Source: Amoebidium appalachense
Lineage: Eukaryota > Ichthyosporea
Direction of reading: 5' to 3'
Length of the DNA: 64,000 nucleotides
Assembly: GCA_963693365.1 (NCBI GenBank)
Contig: CAVNZM010000018.1
Coordinates: forward strand, 2,294,001-2,358,000
Positions 24,868-44,924 of the stretch are shown here, piece after piece (positions within the stretch are counted from its first letter, which is position 1; each line of letters starts with the position of its first letter). The notes beneath the pieces were generated by a model. The model saw nothing but the letters and a program-made list of their open reading frames with translations, was not told the origin of the DNA and made no database searches. Both the position numbers and the translations under genes were made by a program.

Positions 24868-26291
24868 TGCGTGTATGTGTATGTGTGTGTGTGTCTTTGT
24901 GCGTGTGTGTGCGTGTTTGTGTGCGTGTGTGTGCGTGCGTGCGTGCGTGCTTGCTCGCGCGCGTGTGTGTTTGTGCCTGTGTGTGCGTGTGCGTGTGTGC
25001 GCGTGTGCGTGCGTGTGTGCGTGTGTGTGTGTGTGTGTGCGCCTTGTGCTGGCACGCACGTGTGTGTTCGTGTTACCAGTGGGAGTATGTAATCAGGTGC
25101 TCCAATATGTTTGTCACTGATGGTGCCCCTTATTCAATGACAGCCATGAAACTCCGGAACGAATATTAACGCGCTACGTCCGCGCGAGCCCTTCCAAGCT
25201 TCAAGGCTTCCACTTCAACCCACTCTGCAAATGCAACCCTGAAAAGTCTAATAGTCACTGTGAGTGACATGTCTCCCTCTGCAACCCTGAAAAGTCCTGA
25301 AACGGACATGTATACGTACAGAAGCGGCCCTTCGTCATGGGCATGGGCCGAACCGGTGCTGCAGTGGAAGTGCAAATCAATTTGGCGGTTGTTCCAGAAA
25401 GATGATTGGCTTATGAGCCAGCACGAATTGTGTGAACAAATCAGTGATTCTTGTGATCATGGGTAGGTCTCGCCGCATTTATGAAGTATTCGCCTCACCG
25501 CGCATTATACTCGTGTTGCGAAACGAACAAAAAAGAGCTGTCCTCTTGCTTTGAAAAAGAAAAAAAAAATTAACATAGAAATTTTTTATAATTATAAAAA
25601 TTATGCAATATTTGTGCTGTGTTTTCTAAGGAGACAATACTGTGGAACTATTCATGTAAGTTGTCACCGTGTTGTTCCCAATCAAGTTGGTGTTACGTTA
25701 TGGTTGGTTTGTCAACATTTGATGCGAATAAGCTATATGATTGGTTCATAAAAAGGTAATGCAGTTATCGCACTCTGAGTTATTTTTTTAACTAAATACG
25801 AATAAAATCAACTTAAAAACGCTCTTGCATAACAAACTTGTAATATCAATCCTCTGATTTCGCCGCACGCTAAAACGGTCGGTGACGGATAGTGACAGGT
25901 CAGTGCAACAGAGGAATCTTGAGAGGATTGGAGAGGAATGTTGTTTGTGAATGTAGGGTTTACGGGGTGTGCTTGATGGGCCTCGTTTGCCAAGCTCAAC
26001 AATTTTTTTTTAACGATTTAAATATCTGCACAAAATCCTTTTCACGCTTATTAGAGTTTTATAACTTGTATAACGCAGGTTTGGGCAATTCAAAATATGC
26101 CCTCAGGATCTATGGATAGCACACGAACACAAACTTGAACTTTGGTTCCGCAAACCTATACCTTGAACACACATACACACACATCCAAACACCCTACACC
26201 CAACCGGCATCACCCTCACCACAACCAAAAACACATAAAATAGCCCAAACACCCACTCACTCACACTACCCATTCCACTTCCATACATATT

Positions 26292-34770
<8,479 letters not shown>

Positions 34771-35832
34771 TATTTGGCCAATAGGTGTTGGGGCTGGAGT
34801 GATGATTGGCCAATAGGGCGTGGGCTGGTGGGCCGGTGGGTTGTGTTGGGTGCTTTTCATTGATGTTATATACTTTGGCACGGATGCAGCGGTGTGTGTG
34901 TACGTGTGTGTACAACTTAGTGAACGGGACCAGGGGGAGGGGGGAGGGGGAGGTGGCTGCTACAATTTGGAGATGTATATCGTTGTTTTCAGGATTTTTT
35001 TTTTTTCGTTTTCGCCGTTTCCCCCCCTTTTTTCCTCTGGGGTAAATTTTAGTAGAAGGGTTTTTTTTGAGTAGAAAGAACTGCTGTACAGTGTTTGGTA
35101 TGCATATGTAAATATATCCGAGATGTGAGATTATGACATATGATAGCATGTTGTTTATATCCCTTCAACGTTCTAATAAGTATTAGGTATTTTTAGCAGA
35201 TCATACGTTGTATATAACCCTTTCTCCCCTCCCCCCCCTCCGCTCCTTCTTCTGATACCATTCAGGGGAGTGCTTAGCCTTTTGTCATCTTTTGCTACAA
35301 TTCATTAGTAGTACCCGTTTCTGTGAAATGCTTAGGGCGGGGTTCTCTACCAGTAGAGGAGTGGCAGGGGTGTGTGTGTGTGTTTGGGGGGGGAGGGGGG
35401 GTTCATCGAAAGTTGACTGTATTTAGGCCGATGATAGGCAAATATTAGTAACATAATCTTTAACAAATCTTTAGTGGTTGCTTATTGGCTGAATACAGCA
35501 AAACCCCAATTATGGTCTTTAATGAGTGCATCTGATTGATATACTGTACATGAATCAATCTTAAATATATGTACCTAAGCTGTTTCCCCCCCCCCCTCCC
35601 CCCTCTCCCCCTCTCTCTCTTTCTAATATATGTACCTAAGCTGTTTCTCTCCCCCCCTCCCCCCTCTCCCCCTCTCTCTCTTTCTCAATCTCTCTCCCTC
35701 CCTTCCCCCCCCCCCCCCCCCCCCCCGCCACTTTAAACACACACGCACACGCACGCACACACACACACACACACAAACACACACAGAAACACACAAACAA
35801 AAAAGAAGGGAAAAAGAACACACACACACACA

Positions 35833-35876
<44 letters not shown>

Positions 35877-36076
35877 GTCTGTCTCTCTGTCTCTCTGTCT
35901 CTCTGTCTCTCTGTCTCTTTCTCTTTTGTCTATGTGTGTGTTTGTTTGTGTGTGTTTGTGTCATGTGTGTGTGTGTGTAAATTAATTTCATAGGGCCAGA
36001 TAACAGTGTGTATGTTCTTTTTCCCTTCCTTTTTTTGTTTGTGTGTTTCTCTCTCTCCGGGGCTCTCTAGCTCGCG

Positions 36077-36111
<35 letters not shown>

Positions 36112-36136
36112 TCTTTCTCTCTCTAGATCTCTCTAC

Positions 36137-36167
<31 letters not shown>

Positions 36168-36481
36168 CCCTCACAGCGAGTGTGTATAAGAGTGTGTGTG
36201 TGCACACACACGCGAACGCACGCGCGCGCACACACACACACACGCGCGCGCACACGTGTACACACACACACACACAACACACAGCTCCCCTCCGGATCCG
36301 GATCCCCCCATAATATTCGTCCCCCTGGGGGCCCCACCTTTCCCTTTGATAATATGCGCTGTGTTTATGCCTCTTGCTTAATGTGTGATGTGTATTATGG
36401 TCCTATCTTGTTTGTTACGGGGCGGCTTATCTTCGGTTCCACGGAAGCTTCCCACTCTTAATTGAATGCACCATTGATTCG

Positions 36482-36517
<36 letters not shown>

Positions 36518-39056
36518 GAACACATACCAAGCATGCTAAAGTTTTTAGTGTGTGCACGTAGGGCACCCTCTCGTAAAAACGGTTTTTTTAAATATCTATA
36601 TATGGCTAATCTGATTGAACCGGATTCGATCTGGACCAATCATAAATACCCCTTGACAACGTAATAATCTGCAGTGCAATTGTGTTGTCCGCCGACGGTC
36701 AATGCATGCTTCTTTATCCGTTACACTTGCACACTGTACCCCCCCGCCCCCTTCCCTCCCCCCCCTCCCCCCCCCCCCCCCCCTCCCCCTCCCCCCGGCC
36801 CCTCTCCTCCCCCCCCCCCTCCCCCCTCCCCTTCAGAGTATCCGCTCCGGCGAGTCCACGTACACAAACACCACCGCCATGGTGTATTGTGCTGCACTGC
36901 AGATGTGTTTTGTAGTGACGCATTTTAACCCCTACTAAAAGCCCCCCACCCCACCCCACCCCCTCCAGGCAAAGGAAAAAGCATAAGCTCACGTACTACA
37001 GGACACAGATTGATGATAAGAAAACACGAGTACTAACTCCCATTGCATGCTCATGCGAGTGCCTGCACAGGGTCGACGTCCACGTGCGTGCAACCCTCCA
37101 GTCTTGTGCGAATATTATTATATCGGTTATATATTGACCATTTCACATGCATGTGCATACATATGAGCCCAGGCTCACATGAATACATGACACAAGGTAT
37201 TTGTGCGCCCCTAATGGCGTTTGTATACTTAAAATTTGTCACGGCAGTGACCCCACCTGACCCCACGCGCCGATATCACGTGCTAACAGCTGGCATCTGC
37301 ACTCCCCTTCCCTGGGCGCCACATCCCGTCAAAAGTGACCCTAACTTTTGATGCTAGGTCCACCAACTCACATCAGGGATATAATATGTTTCACCTCAGG
37401 ACGTTCTGTGGGTGACACAATTATCTACCAATTGAAGCGGCTTCTACAGCAGACATGGCAGAACACAAATCTCACACCGGCGATGAGCACCGCAGTGCAT
37501 ACCGGAGATAAAAAGAATGCCTTGATTGGTCTAGTCATAGCTAATCAAAAGGTCGGATCTTGAGCTGGAATGATGACTAGATTCTTGACGTCATCGTCCT
37601 TTGTAGGCCGCACATCACGCAGTACATAGTGCGTTGCATAGAGCTTCTGTGCTACATAACTGCACATTAAGAGCCCCCTTTAAAGCATGGATAAGATATT
37701 TTTCACAGAAAAAGCTCTGTGCCCTCGCTGTTCGAACTGTTCACGAACTCTGGTTTCCACGGATCTAGTGCTGTTCAAAAAGCTGCACTTCTCATTGGTC
37801 AACCCAAGATCTCCCAGCGGGCACCAGCACACTGACCGTCACAGGCTGCTGCTGGACTACTATTTGCACACGTATCGTGTTTGTGTAAAAGGAAAAATTC
37901 AAAGGAAGGGAAAAGAAATCAAAGAGAAACATTAGAAAATGGTCTAGGTTTATGAACCAATATTCTTCCTGCCGCATTTTTGCGGGAGGCGTCCCAGATT
38001 TCCATTGTAAGTCACGCATCTTATTGGATGATAGACCAATTTAGATTTTCTAAATGAGAATCTCAAAGTGGTTTGCTTCGCTCAAGGGAGATCAGCCAGC
38101 CCAGCCCCAGCCGAACGGGCCGCCATGAAAGGCTGAGTGATCGACGGTCATATACCAAATCCTGCTTATAGTGCTCAAAATCAATATTTTGGATAGAGAA
38201 GGGGCTTTGCTCCACTAATAAATAATTCGATAAACAAAGCGACAAGCAATTTTTGTATAAGCAGCATGGGGTGTCCGGCGCCGTTTTTGTAGCGAAAACA
38301 GGCAAAAACCATAATTTCATCATAGACGATCGACCTCGAGGCAGCATGGTAAGAGGCCATGTAAGACGGGTTTTGCTGATTTTAGCGCTGTAGGCGTTGT
38401 CGGAGCACCCCGACTGCTTATATCATTTTTGCGCGTCTTTTTATTTCCGAAAACCAACCTTCTAAGTAAAATCTGGGCTAACTGCTTTCGAGGGGCTGTC
38501 GGTCTGAAACTTTGGCCTGTCACCGCCTGTGCGACCCTTACCTTGGCCCTTACTTTTGGCGCAACCAATCACAAGATTCGAAATGTTCTGTTAAGCCATA
38601 TAAGGTTAGGCTGAGTTTGAAAAAAATCATTTCTAAACCGGTCTATCGGCCTTATGGCAAGATCTCGGGCTGTGGAATGCAGGCTTTTCACAAGTAAAAA
38701 TTTCCCCTCTCAAGACACAATACCGTATAATATTAAAGAGCTTTAATGAGCTTTTTATTATTTTGGTTTTTTTTTTTTCTCCAAATCAAAAGTGCCAAGC
38801 ACATGCTGTTGAAGTGTCTGCACGGCTCACAGAGTCTTCTGAGGAATGCACTTGCGGTCTTATGGTATGCTGCCTCAGCCTCACATATTCATTCTCCACC
38901 AATAAGAGCGAGCTCCAAATTCCAGGTATGCTACCGCCCCACATATAAACAGAGGCACGGCTCAGTTTTATCCACACTCAAAGGCTCTCATATCTTGACT
39001 TTTTGTACGGCGACGACCTGAAACACGGTCCGCGTCCACACGCACCCTATTCCAGC
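34771..39056. other. Intergenic spacer, no gene supported
   Basis: Just after the coiled-coil stop are two TTGGCCAATAGG motifs (near 34776 and 34806). Further on there is a 61-bp duplication around 35565-35685, CT and CA arrays, a C run of about 34 nt at 36482, and lower-complexity-free AT-balanced DNA from 37000 to 38900 with no open frame that I could relate to a family. The last 160 nt contain the promoter elements of the next gene. Confidence 0.65.
38899..38949 (+). promoter_or_regulatory. CCAAT and TATA boxes of the subtilisin gene
   Basis: CCAAT at 38899-38903 and ATATAAA at 38943-38949 lie 44 nt apart and about 158 and 108 nt upstream of the ATG at 39057, a normal spacing for a TATA promoter. 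Confidence 0.55.
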
Positions 39057-40796
39057 ATGGCTGTGCTAGTATGTGTTTTGAACCTCTTGTTTTTCGCTGT
39101 TGCGTTAGCTGCACCTATTTCACACAGTGATAACTCAGAAGCTTCATCACAAAATTCTGTTGGTTATGAACCAGAGCAACCCACACTCCGCACACTACAC
39201 AGAAAAGTGAGGGCTCTACACGAAAACGCAACGTTGGTTCCCAACGAATACATCATTCACGTGAAAAACGGCTCGTTGGGCGAGTTTGTTTCTTTTCTTT
39301 CGAACACGACAACTGCAAATAGTAGCAGCACAAACAGCACACATACAAATACTACCCTCTCTGTTATCGGTGTGTTCAACTCTACACTTTCTGTACACGT
39401 GCAAATACGAGAAGACGATGCTGATACGTTTTTGCTAATAGCATCTCAACCAAGTGTAGAATTCATTGAACCGGTACAAATTTTCACATCCACCGAATTT
39501 GATTCCTGGGGATTAGACAGAATAAATCAACGTATGCTCCCACTAGACAATACCCCGCTGCATTTCTCAGAGCCACGTGAATCAGGTGCCGGAGTCGACA
39601 TTTGGGTGGTGGATTCCGGTGTTGAACTTTCCCACGAGGAATTTTCTGGACGTGTGCACGACACTTTCTCAGCATGGCAAAAATCAGCGAATGATGTGCT
39701 TGGGCACGGAACGCACGTGGCAGGAATAGTGGCCGGGCAAAAACACGGTATTGCTCCCATGGCAACCGTTCGCGCCATACAAGTCATAAACGGAGATGGT
39801 GCGTGCACAACAGGAACCGTGATCGCAGGATTAGACGCGATTGCGCGATTCCGAAACCCCTCACGCCCAGGTGTGGTTGTGATGTCGCTTGGGGGTCTCC
39901 GTTCCCCTTCTGTTGACGAGGCTGTCGACAAGATTATCAATTCAGGATTAGTGGTGGTAGCTGCAGCTGGAAACGACGCACTAGATGCGTGCGATTTTAG
40001 CCCGGCAGCGAACCCACGAGTTATTACAGTCGGAGCAACGACAAAAACGGACGAAATGTCGTCATATTCCAATTATGGAAGGTGTGTCGACATTTTAGCG
40101 CCAGGTGACGACATTCTAGGCGCTGATGTCAACAATACGGTGGGTTTAAAATCAGGCACCTCTATGGCTGCTCCTTTCGTTGCTGGCGCAGCCGTTCTAT
40201 ACCTTTCCAGAAACCCCACGGCGAAACCAGAGGAGGTTAGCACCGCTCTGATTGGCTCAGCCACACAGCGCGCGATTACAATCCCTTCCGATTTCACAGA
40301 CACACCCAACAAATTGCTCTATGTCGACACAGTCGTGCTCTCGCGCTCACCTTCTCTGCCGGATACGTCCACCAATCAAAACCCGCATTTAACCAGTAAC
40401 AGCCAATCAGAACCTCTGAATGCCCCTCAGGAATGTGCGCAGAATGGCACATGTCAGTTTTACGCAAGCACAATAAACGACACAAACACCGGTGCCCTGA
40501 CTGTGAGCATAAGACCCAGTTATCACAAGCGCATTATTGCCTTTTTTGACGGACCCGCAGGAAGTTCCATGCTGTTTTCATTGGCTGAGCCTTATCGGCG
40601 CCCAGGGAAACCACGTGTTTATGTGCGGTATTTGGCTAAGGGGATTGTGAATGGGAATACGGGTAAAATCCAGAGATTTTCCCAGTGTTTGGGAGTGGGA
40701 ACGTATAGATTTACTGCTTTAGCTAATAGTCAATCGGTTGTGGGAAAACCATTTAGAATGTGGGTTTTAGAGTCTGAGAAGGCTGATGATTGTTAG
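39057..40796 (+). CDS. Secreted subtilisin-like serine protease (S8, proteinase K group), intronless
   Basis: A 579-residue preproprotein. The first ATG at 39057 starts a signal peptide (MAVLVCVLNLLFFAVALAAP). It is followed by an inhibitor-I9-type propeptide (VPNEYIIHVKNG onward) containing an Asn/Ser/Thr-rich insert with many N-glycosylation sequons. The catalytic domain has Asp186 (WVVDSG), His220 (GHGTHVAG), oxyanion Asn306 (AAAGNDA) and Ser369 (SGTSMAAP), so it should be active. After about residue 430 comes a linker and a C-terminal domain of about 125 residues with paired cysteines (ECAQNGTC and a final C), which may be a PPC- or P-like extension. It would hydrolyse proteins outside the cell or in an endolysosomal compartment. 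A lack of introns contrasts with the neighbouring genes. An in-frame TTG at 39003 was not chosen because it is not an ATG and would bury the signal peptide. Confidence 0.95.
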   Translation: MAVLVCVLNLLFFAVALAAPISHSDNSEASSQNSVGYEPEQPTLRTLHRKVRALHENATLVPNEYIIHVKNGSLGEFVSFLSNTTTANSSSTNSTHTNTTLSVIGVFNSTLSVHVQIREDDADTFLLIASQPSVEFIEPVQIFTSTEFDSWGLDRINQRMLPLDNTPLHFSEPRESGAGVDIWVVDSGVELSHEEFSGRVHDTFSAWQKSANDVLGHGTHVAGIVAGQKHGIAPMATVRAIQVINGDGACTTGTVIAGLDAIARFRNPSRPGVVVMSLGGLRSPSVDEAVDKIINSGLVVVAAAGNDALDACDFSPAANPRVITVGATTKTDEMSSYSNYGRCVDILAPGDDILGADVNNTVGLKSGTSMAAPFVAGAAVLYLSRNPTAKPEEVSTALIGSATQRAITIPSDFTDTPNKLLYVDTVVLSRSPSLPDTSTNQNPHLTSNSQSEPLNAPQECAQNGTCQFYASTINDTNTGALTVSIRPSYHKRIIAFFDGPAGSSMLFSLAEPYRRPGKPRVYVRYLAKGIVNGNTGKIQRFSQCLGVGTYRFTALANSQSVVGKPFRMWVLESEKADDC

Positions 40797-40900
40797 TAGA
40801 AGGTGTGTTATCGAGAAGATATGCCTAATTGGTAATTAACCGTCGTAAATTATTTAGTACATGTTGAATGAGTTTTGAATAGGCAGGTGAAATATAAACC

Positions 40901-40906
40901 AATAAA
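40901..40906 (+). terminator. Candidate polyadenylation signal AATAAA
   Basis: It lies 105 nt after the subtilisin stop codon. Further AATAAA copies occur near 40987 and 40996, so the one used is uncertain. Confidence 0.35.
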
Positions 40907-41351
40907 GTAGGTAATCATGGGTATAGTGAATGGCAATAATATATAAACCGTTATGAGCTCATAGCTGATTGGGAAACTCTCGCAGAATAAACTGAATAAA
41001 CCCGTGGTTCGTGTATTCTGATTTAACCTATTATTAACGCAATGCATAGATGTTTGTGCATTTGTGTATGAGCAATCATTGAATGTCCGAGTTAAAATAC
41101 TATGATATAAATGTGCTCTAGAGATTTACTGTTTGATGATGATGAATTTATCAGTGAATATAAATGTTCTCTAAGATTTACTGTTTAACGACCTTACTGA
41201 TGATGAATTCGAATAAACCATGTGACAAATTTCTAGTTACAGAATACAAGAGGACCCGTGATGCTGCGTATACAAGTACACTCGTTCCCTCTCTCCAGCT
41301 AGCCCTCGGGGCACACGCAAACACAGACAGCGCACCTGAGGGCATAAGAAG

Positions 41352-41430
<79 letters not shown>

Positions 41431-42176
41431 ACAAACCGTTCACCCCGTATTACACGCAATGCGGACGAAAGGAAAACATTTAAGACGCCCAACAGCTCAG
41501 TTTTCACTATACTTTTCTTTGAACACACAGCAGCAGGCTTAGAAGCAACCCCCCCCCCCCCCCCCCCTTGCCCTCCCCCCGCCGGGTCCTCCTCCTCCCC
41601 CCTCGCCCCAACCTTTCCTCGTCACCATCTTCATGGGGAATGGGAAAGGACACCGGGAAAAAAGGACAAACAAGACTAAAGGAAGAAATAAACGGGAAGA
41701 AAACAGATTGCATGCCTTGTGATTCAGAATTCGAGATGGGGGCAACAGTCCCAAGATCTAGACCTATCGATCGACCTATGACAGGTTACATAGAAAGTGT
41801 TCTGTATATTTTTTTTGTTTGATTTTGCATTCCTCGGTTTTCGGCACTCTAATTATAAGCTCCATAATTCCTGTTTTTTTTTTAAAAAATTTTATAACAT
41901 CCCGCCCAAATTTCTATATTTGGTTAATCGATGCGATCGCGCGCGAAGTATTGGTCCATACAAATTTTTTTTTTTTTGAGATTGCGATATTCCTACTTCT
42001 TTTTTTATTTTAATAAAAAGACCTCTCTTCACATGCAACTAGTAACTACCACTGGCATAGTAGAGCTCAGCCTATATTGTGAGGCCAGCAGGTATACTTC
42101 TAGGATATGATAAGTTTTTTTCTTTTTTTTTTTTGTTTTTTTTGCCTCTTTCCGGGTAGGGGGGAGGGTGGAGAGG

Positions 42177-42179
<3 letters not shown>

Positions 42180-42236
<57 letters not shown>
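42180..42236 (+). repeat. G57 homopolymer
   Basis: Part of a G-dominated stretch that runs to about 42790, with further pure runs of about 30 and 25 G. Confidence 0.9.
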
Positions 42237-42238
<2 letters not shown>

Positions 42239-42326
42239 CGGAGAACTGAACCAGGGAAGAAAGGATGGGGCACAGGGAGCGGGAAGGGGGAAGGGGGAGC
42301 TGGGGAGGAGCGGAAGAGTGGGAGAG

Positions 42327-42374
<48 letters not shown>

Positions 42375-42542
42375 GGGAACGGGGGGGACGGAAGAACTCA
42401 ACTTGGGGAACAATGGATGGGGCCAGGGGCCGGGGGGGGTCGTCGGGCAGTGGGGGGCGGGAGGAGGGATGGGGAGGAGAAACTCGCAGAGAGAGTGGGA
42501 GGGAAAGACGGGGGAAGGGGGGGAGAGGCGAGGGGGGGAGGG

Positions 42543-42579
<37 letters not shown>

Positions 42580-42845
42580 GAGGCGAGGGAGGGAGGTGGG
42601 GGGGGGGGGGGGGGGGGGGGGGGTGGAGCACGAGCTCGCACGAGGAGAGAGAGAGGGAGAGAGACAGAACGAGAGAGAGAGAGAGAGGGTTGGGAGAGGG
42701 AGGGGGGGGGAGGGGGGGGGGGGGGATGGGGAGAGAGGGGGGGAAAGGGGGTGGAGAGGGGTGGGGGGAGGGGGAGAAAGAGGGAGAGAGAGAGAGACAG
42801 ATATCGTTTCCGTAACTATATGCCGCAAAGTTTTCAAATGTTTGG

Positions 42846-42899
<54 letters not shown>

Positions 42900-43059
42900 C
42901 CGCCTTCTCTCCAGAGGGTTACCCCGGCATTTTCACGACATTGAGACCGGGGTTCCGTCACCGACAGGAGAAAGTTTGTGCTTCTATGTGAGTATGAAGT
43001 TGAGAAGAACCAGCAAAAAAAAAAATCTGTGCGTCAGCAATCCCCCCCCCCTCCCTCCT

Positions 43060-43090
<31 letters not shown>

Positions 43091-43120
43091 CCACACACAC
43101 ACACGCACGAAAAGAACACA

Positions 43121-43121
<1 letters not shown>

Positions 43122-43171
<50 letters not shown>
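43122..43171 (+). repeat. C50 homopolymer
   Basis: An uninterrupted C run, followed by additional C blocks to 43212 and then an A-rich tract. Confidence 0.9.
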
Positions 43172-43174
<3 letters not shown>

Positions 43175-43372
43175 CCCCCGCTCCCCCCCCCCCCCCCCTC
43201 CCCCCGCCCCCCAAAAAGGAAAAAAAGAAACAACAGCAATATGAATACACTTATTCGTTGTTCCAATCGTCTTTTTGAGAATCCTTGCAACCCTAAAATT
43301 TACTGAGCCAAACCTTCCCCTGTCACCCCCCCCCCCCCCCCCCCCTTTCCCCACCTTCCCCCCCCCCCCTCC

Positions 43373-43403
<31 letters not shown>

Positions 43404-43560
43404 ACACTGCGTGAACAAGAACACATACTCCTCCCCCTACCCCCCCCCCCCCCCCCCCCGCCCCCCCCCGAAGAAAAAAACAGAAAAAGAAAAAGAAAAA
43501 GGAAAAAGGAAAAAAATAGAGAGAGAAAGAAAGAAAGAAAGAAAGAGATTTTTTTTTTTT

Positions 43561-43591
<31 letters not shown>

Positions 43592-43672
43592 GGGGGGGAG
43601 AAGGAAGAAGAAAAAGGAATATTGGTGTGGTGGCTCAAAGGCAATAAACCTTCACCTGGATGGCACCCTAAC

Positions 43673-44271
43673 TACTGTCGGTGCTGTGCAAAAGACGGTA
43701 TTTCTCTCGAGGGCCTGCAAAGGTCCTCCAGCCGCGGGAACAAAACGTGATAAAATAAAAAATTCGCTTAGATAGATACCTGGCTATGGACATATGGGGT
43801 TAATTATGCTGCCTTTGGCTGAGCAGACCTTGCAAGCAAGAGTTGCACGCCCAGTGTCTCATAACACCAATTGCGACGCAGTTTCTCAGATGGGAAATCA
43901 ACTTGTCACAACCCCACAACTGTGTACCATAATCATTCTTCTTCAAGGCCCTTTTATTAAATATGCCATACTTATTAAATATGCCATACCATAAATATAC
44001 CATATCATCTTGTATACGTAACCAGCTGATAGCACAGCAAAAAAAAGAAGAATAGAAGGACATAAAAAGGGGGACAGCTGATGACTGTTGCATTTGTTAC
44101 CGCATATGTACGTATGACCCTGCAGGGACTGGCCAAAACTTCAGTATCCCCCCCCCCCCCCCCCCCCCCCCCTTCCCCCTCTTTCCTTTTTATTTTATCA
44201 CGTTTTGTTCCAGGAGAGCCTTTTCAGGTCCTCTAGGGAAACTACCGTCTACCACACAGCACCGACAGTAC
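43673..44271. repeat. Inverted repeat pair, possible nonautonomous element
   Basis: The left arm (43673-43761) includes TACTGTCGGTGCTGTG and CAAAACGTGATAAAATAAAA. The right arm (44187-44271) is its imperfect reverse complement, including TTTTATTTTATCACGTTTTG and CACAGCACCGACAGTA. The interior of about 425 bp has no coding potential. The G run at 43571-43598 lies outside the left arm and the C run near 44365 outside the right arm, so the flanks are symmetrical as well. Confidence 0.7.
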
Positions 44272-44530
44272 ACTAGTTAAGCTGCTATCTATGAGTTCAG
44301 CTAAGCTAAACCATCCTTCACAAACATGGGTGGTGGTCTTGGTGGCGCCGGTAGCTGCTAGTCCTCCCCCCCCCCCCCCCCCCCCTCCCGCCCCCCTCCT
44401 CCTCCCCCCCCTCCCCCCCACGTGCACCCCCCCCCCCACACACACACACATGTACACACACACCTACTCCCCTCCGCCCCCCTCTCCCTCCCCCCCCCCC
44501 TCCCCCCTCCCTCCCCCCCCACCCCCAAAA

Positions 44531-44532
44531 AA

Positions 44533-44611
<79 letters not shown>

Positions 44612-44675
44612 ATATATAATATATAAATATATAAATAAAAAATATATAAATATATAAATAAATATATAAATAAAG
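44531..44675 (+). repeat. (AAAT)n array
   Basis: About 20 pure AAAT units followed by ATATAA-type variants to 44675, roughly 250 nt upstream of the F-box gene. Confidence 0.95.
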
Positions 44676-44772
44676 ACTTCTTGAGCCGGAGCGTCGGGCT
44701 CAGGCCCATGCCCAGGGGGCCCTTCGGAAGTTCAAATGTGCGGGAAATATTGGCGCCAAAATTTGCTTCCCA

Positions 44773-44777
44773 CCAAT
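44773..44777 (+). promoter_or_regulatory. CCAAT box upstream of the F-box gene
   Basis: CACCAATCAG, 148 nt upstream of the ATG. It resembles CACCAATAAG upstream of the subtilisin gene. No TATA box was seen here. Confidence 0.35.
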
Positions 44778-44924
44778 CAGCTCGCTGCTTGCCCGATTTA
44801 TTAGTGACGTCATCAATGTTGCCACGGAAACGCGTTTCAAGTTTTCCGCGCCTCTAAGTTCTAACATTGCATGAGAGCTTGTTGGTAACACAACTTCCTA
44901 ATAATACGGCTTTCAGCTTTAAAC

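Larger units (their letters stand above)
19741..26291. other. Long intergenic spacer between divergent genes
   Basis: It probably contains the promoter and untranslated exon of the transporter and the promoter of the coiled-coil gene, but I cannot place them. Contents: GT arrays (19835-19895, 20030-20104, 24370-24604, 24833-25040), G/A-rich sequence, G61 (20718-20778), T runs near 22262-22300, a 41-bp minisatellite, and TGACTTGACTTGACT-type motifs near 22215 and 23910. A GGTTCGCACCC near 22138 resembles a pol III B box. No reading frame here looks like a protein family. Confidence 0.65.
40797..44924. other. Intergenic spacer with simple sequence and an inverted repeat pair
   Basis: It holds a (CA)n array (41350-41429), G57 (42180-42236), several further G blocks to 42625, GA arrays, C47 (42852-42898), C50 (43122-43171), T22 followed directly by G28 (43549-43598), an inverted repeat pair (43673-44271), and AAAT repeats (44531-44675). 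Frames here are polyproline/polyglycine shadows. CCAAT at 44773 belongs to the next promoter. Confidence 0.65.

Noticed and set aside
39003-39056. Upstream TTG start for the subtilisin gene
   Set aside because: Not an ATG, and it would put 18 residues ahead of a clear signal peptide starting at 39057.
42168-42815. Glycine/arginine-rich protein frame
   Set aside because: It is the translation of G runs and GA repeats, with matching frames in other phases.
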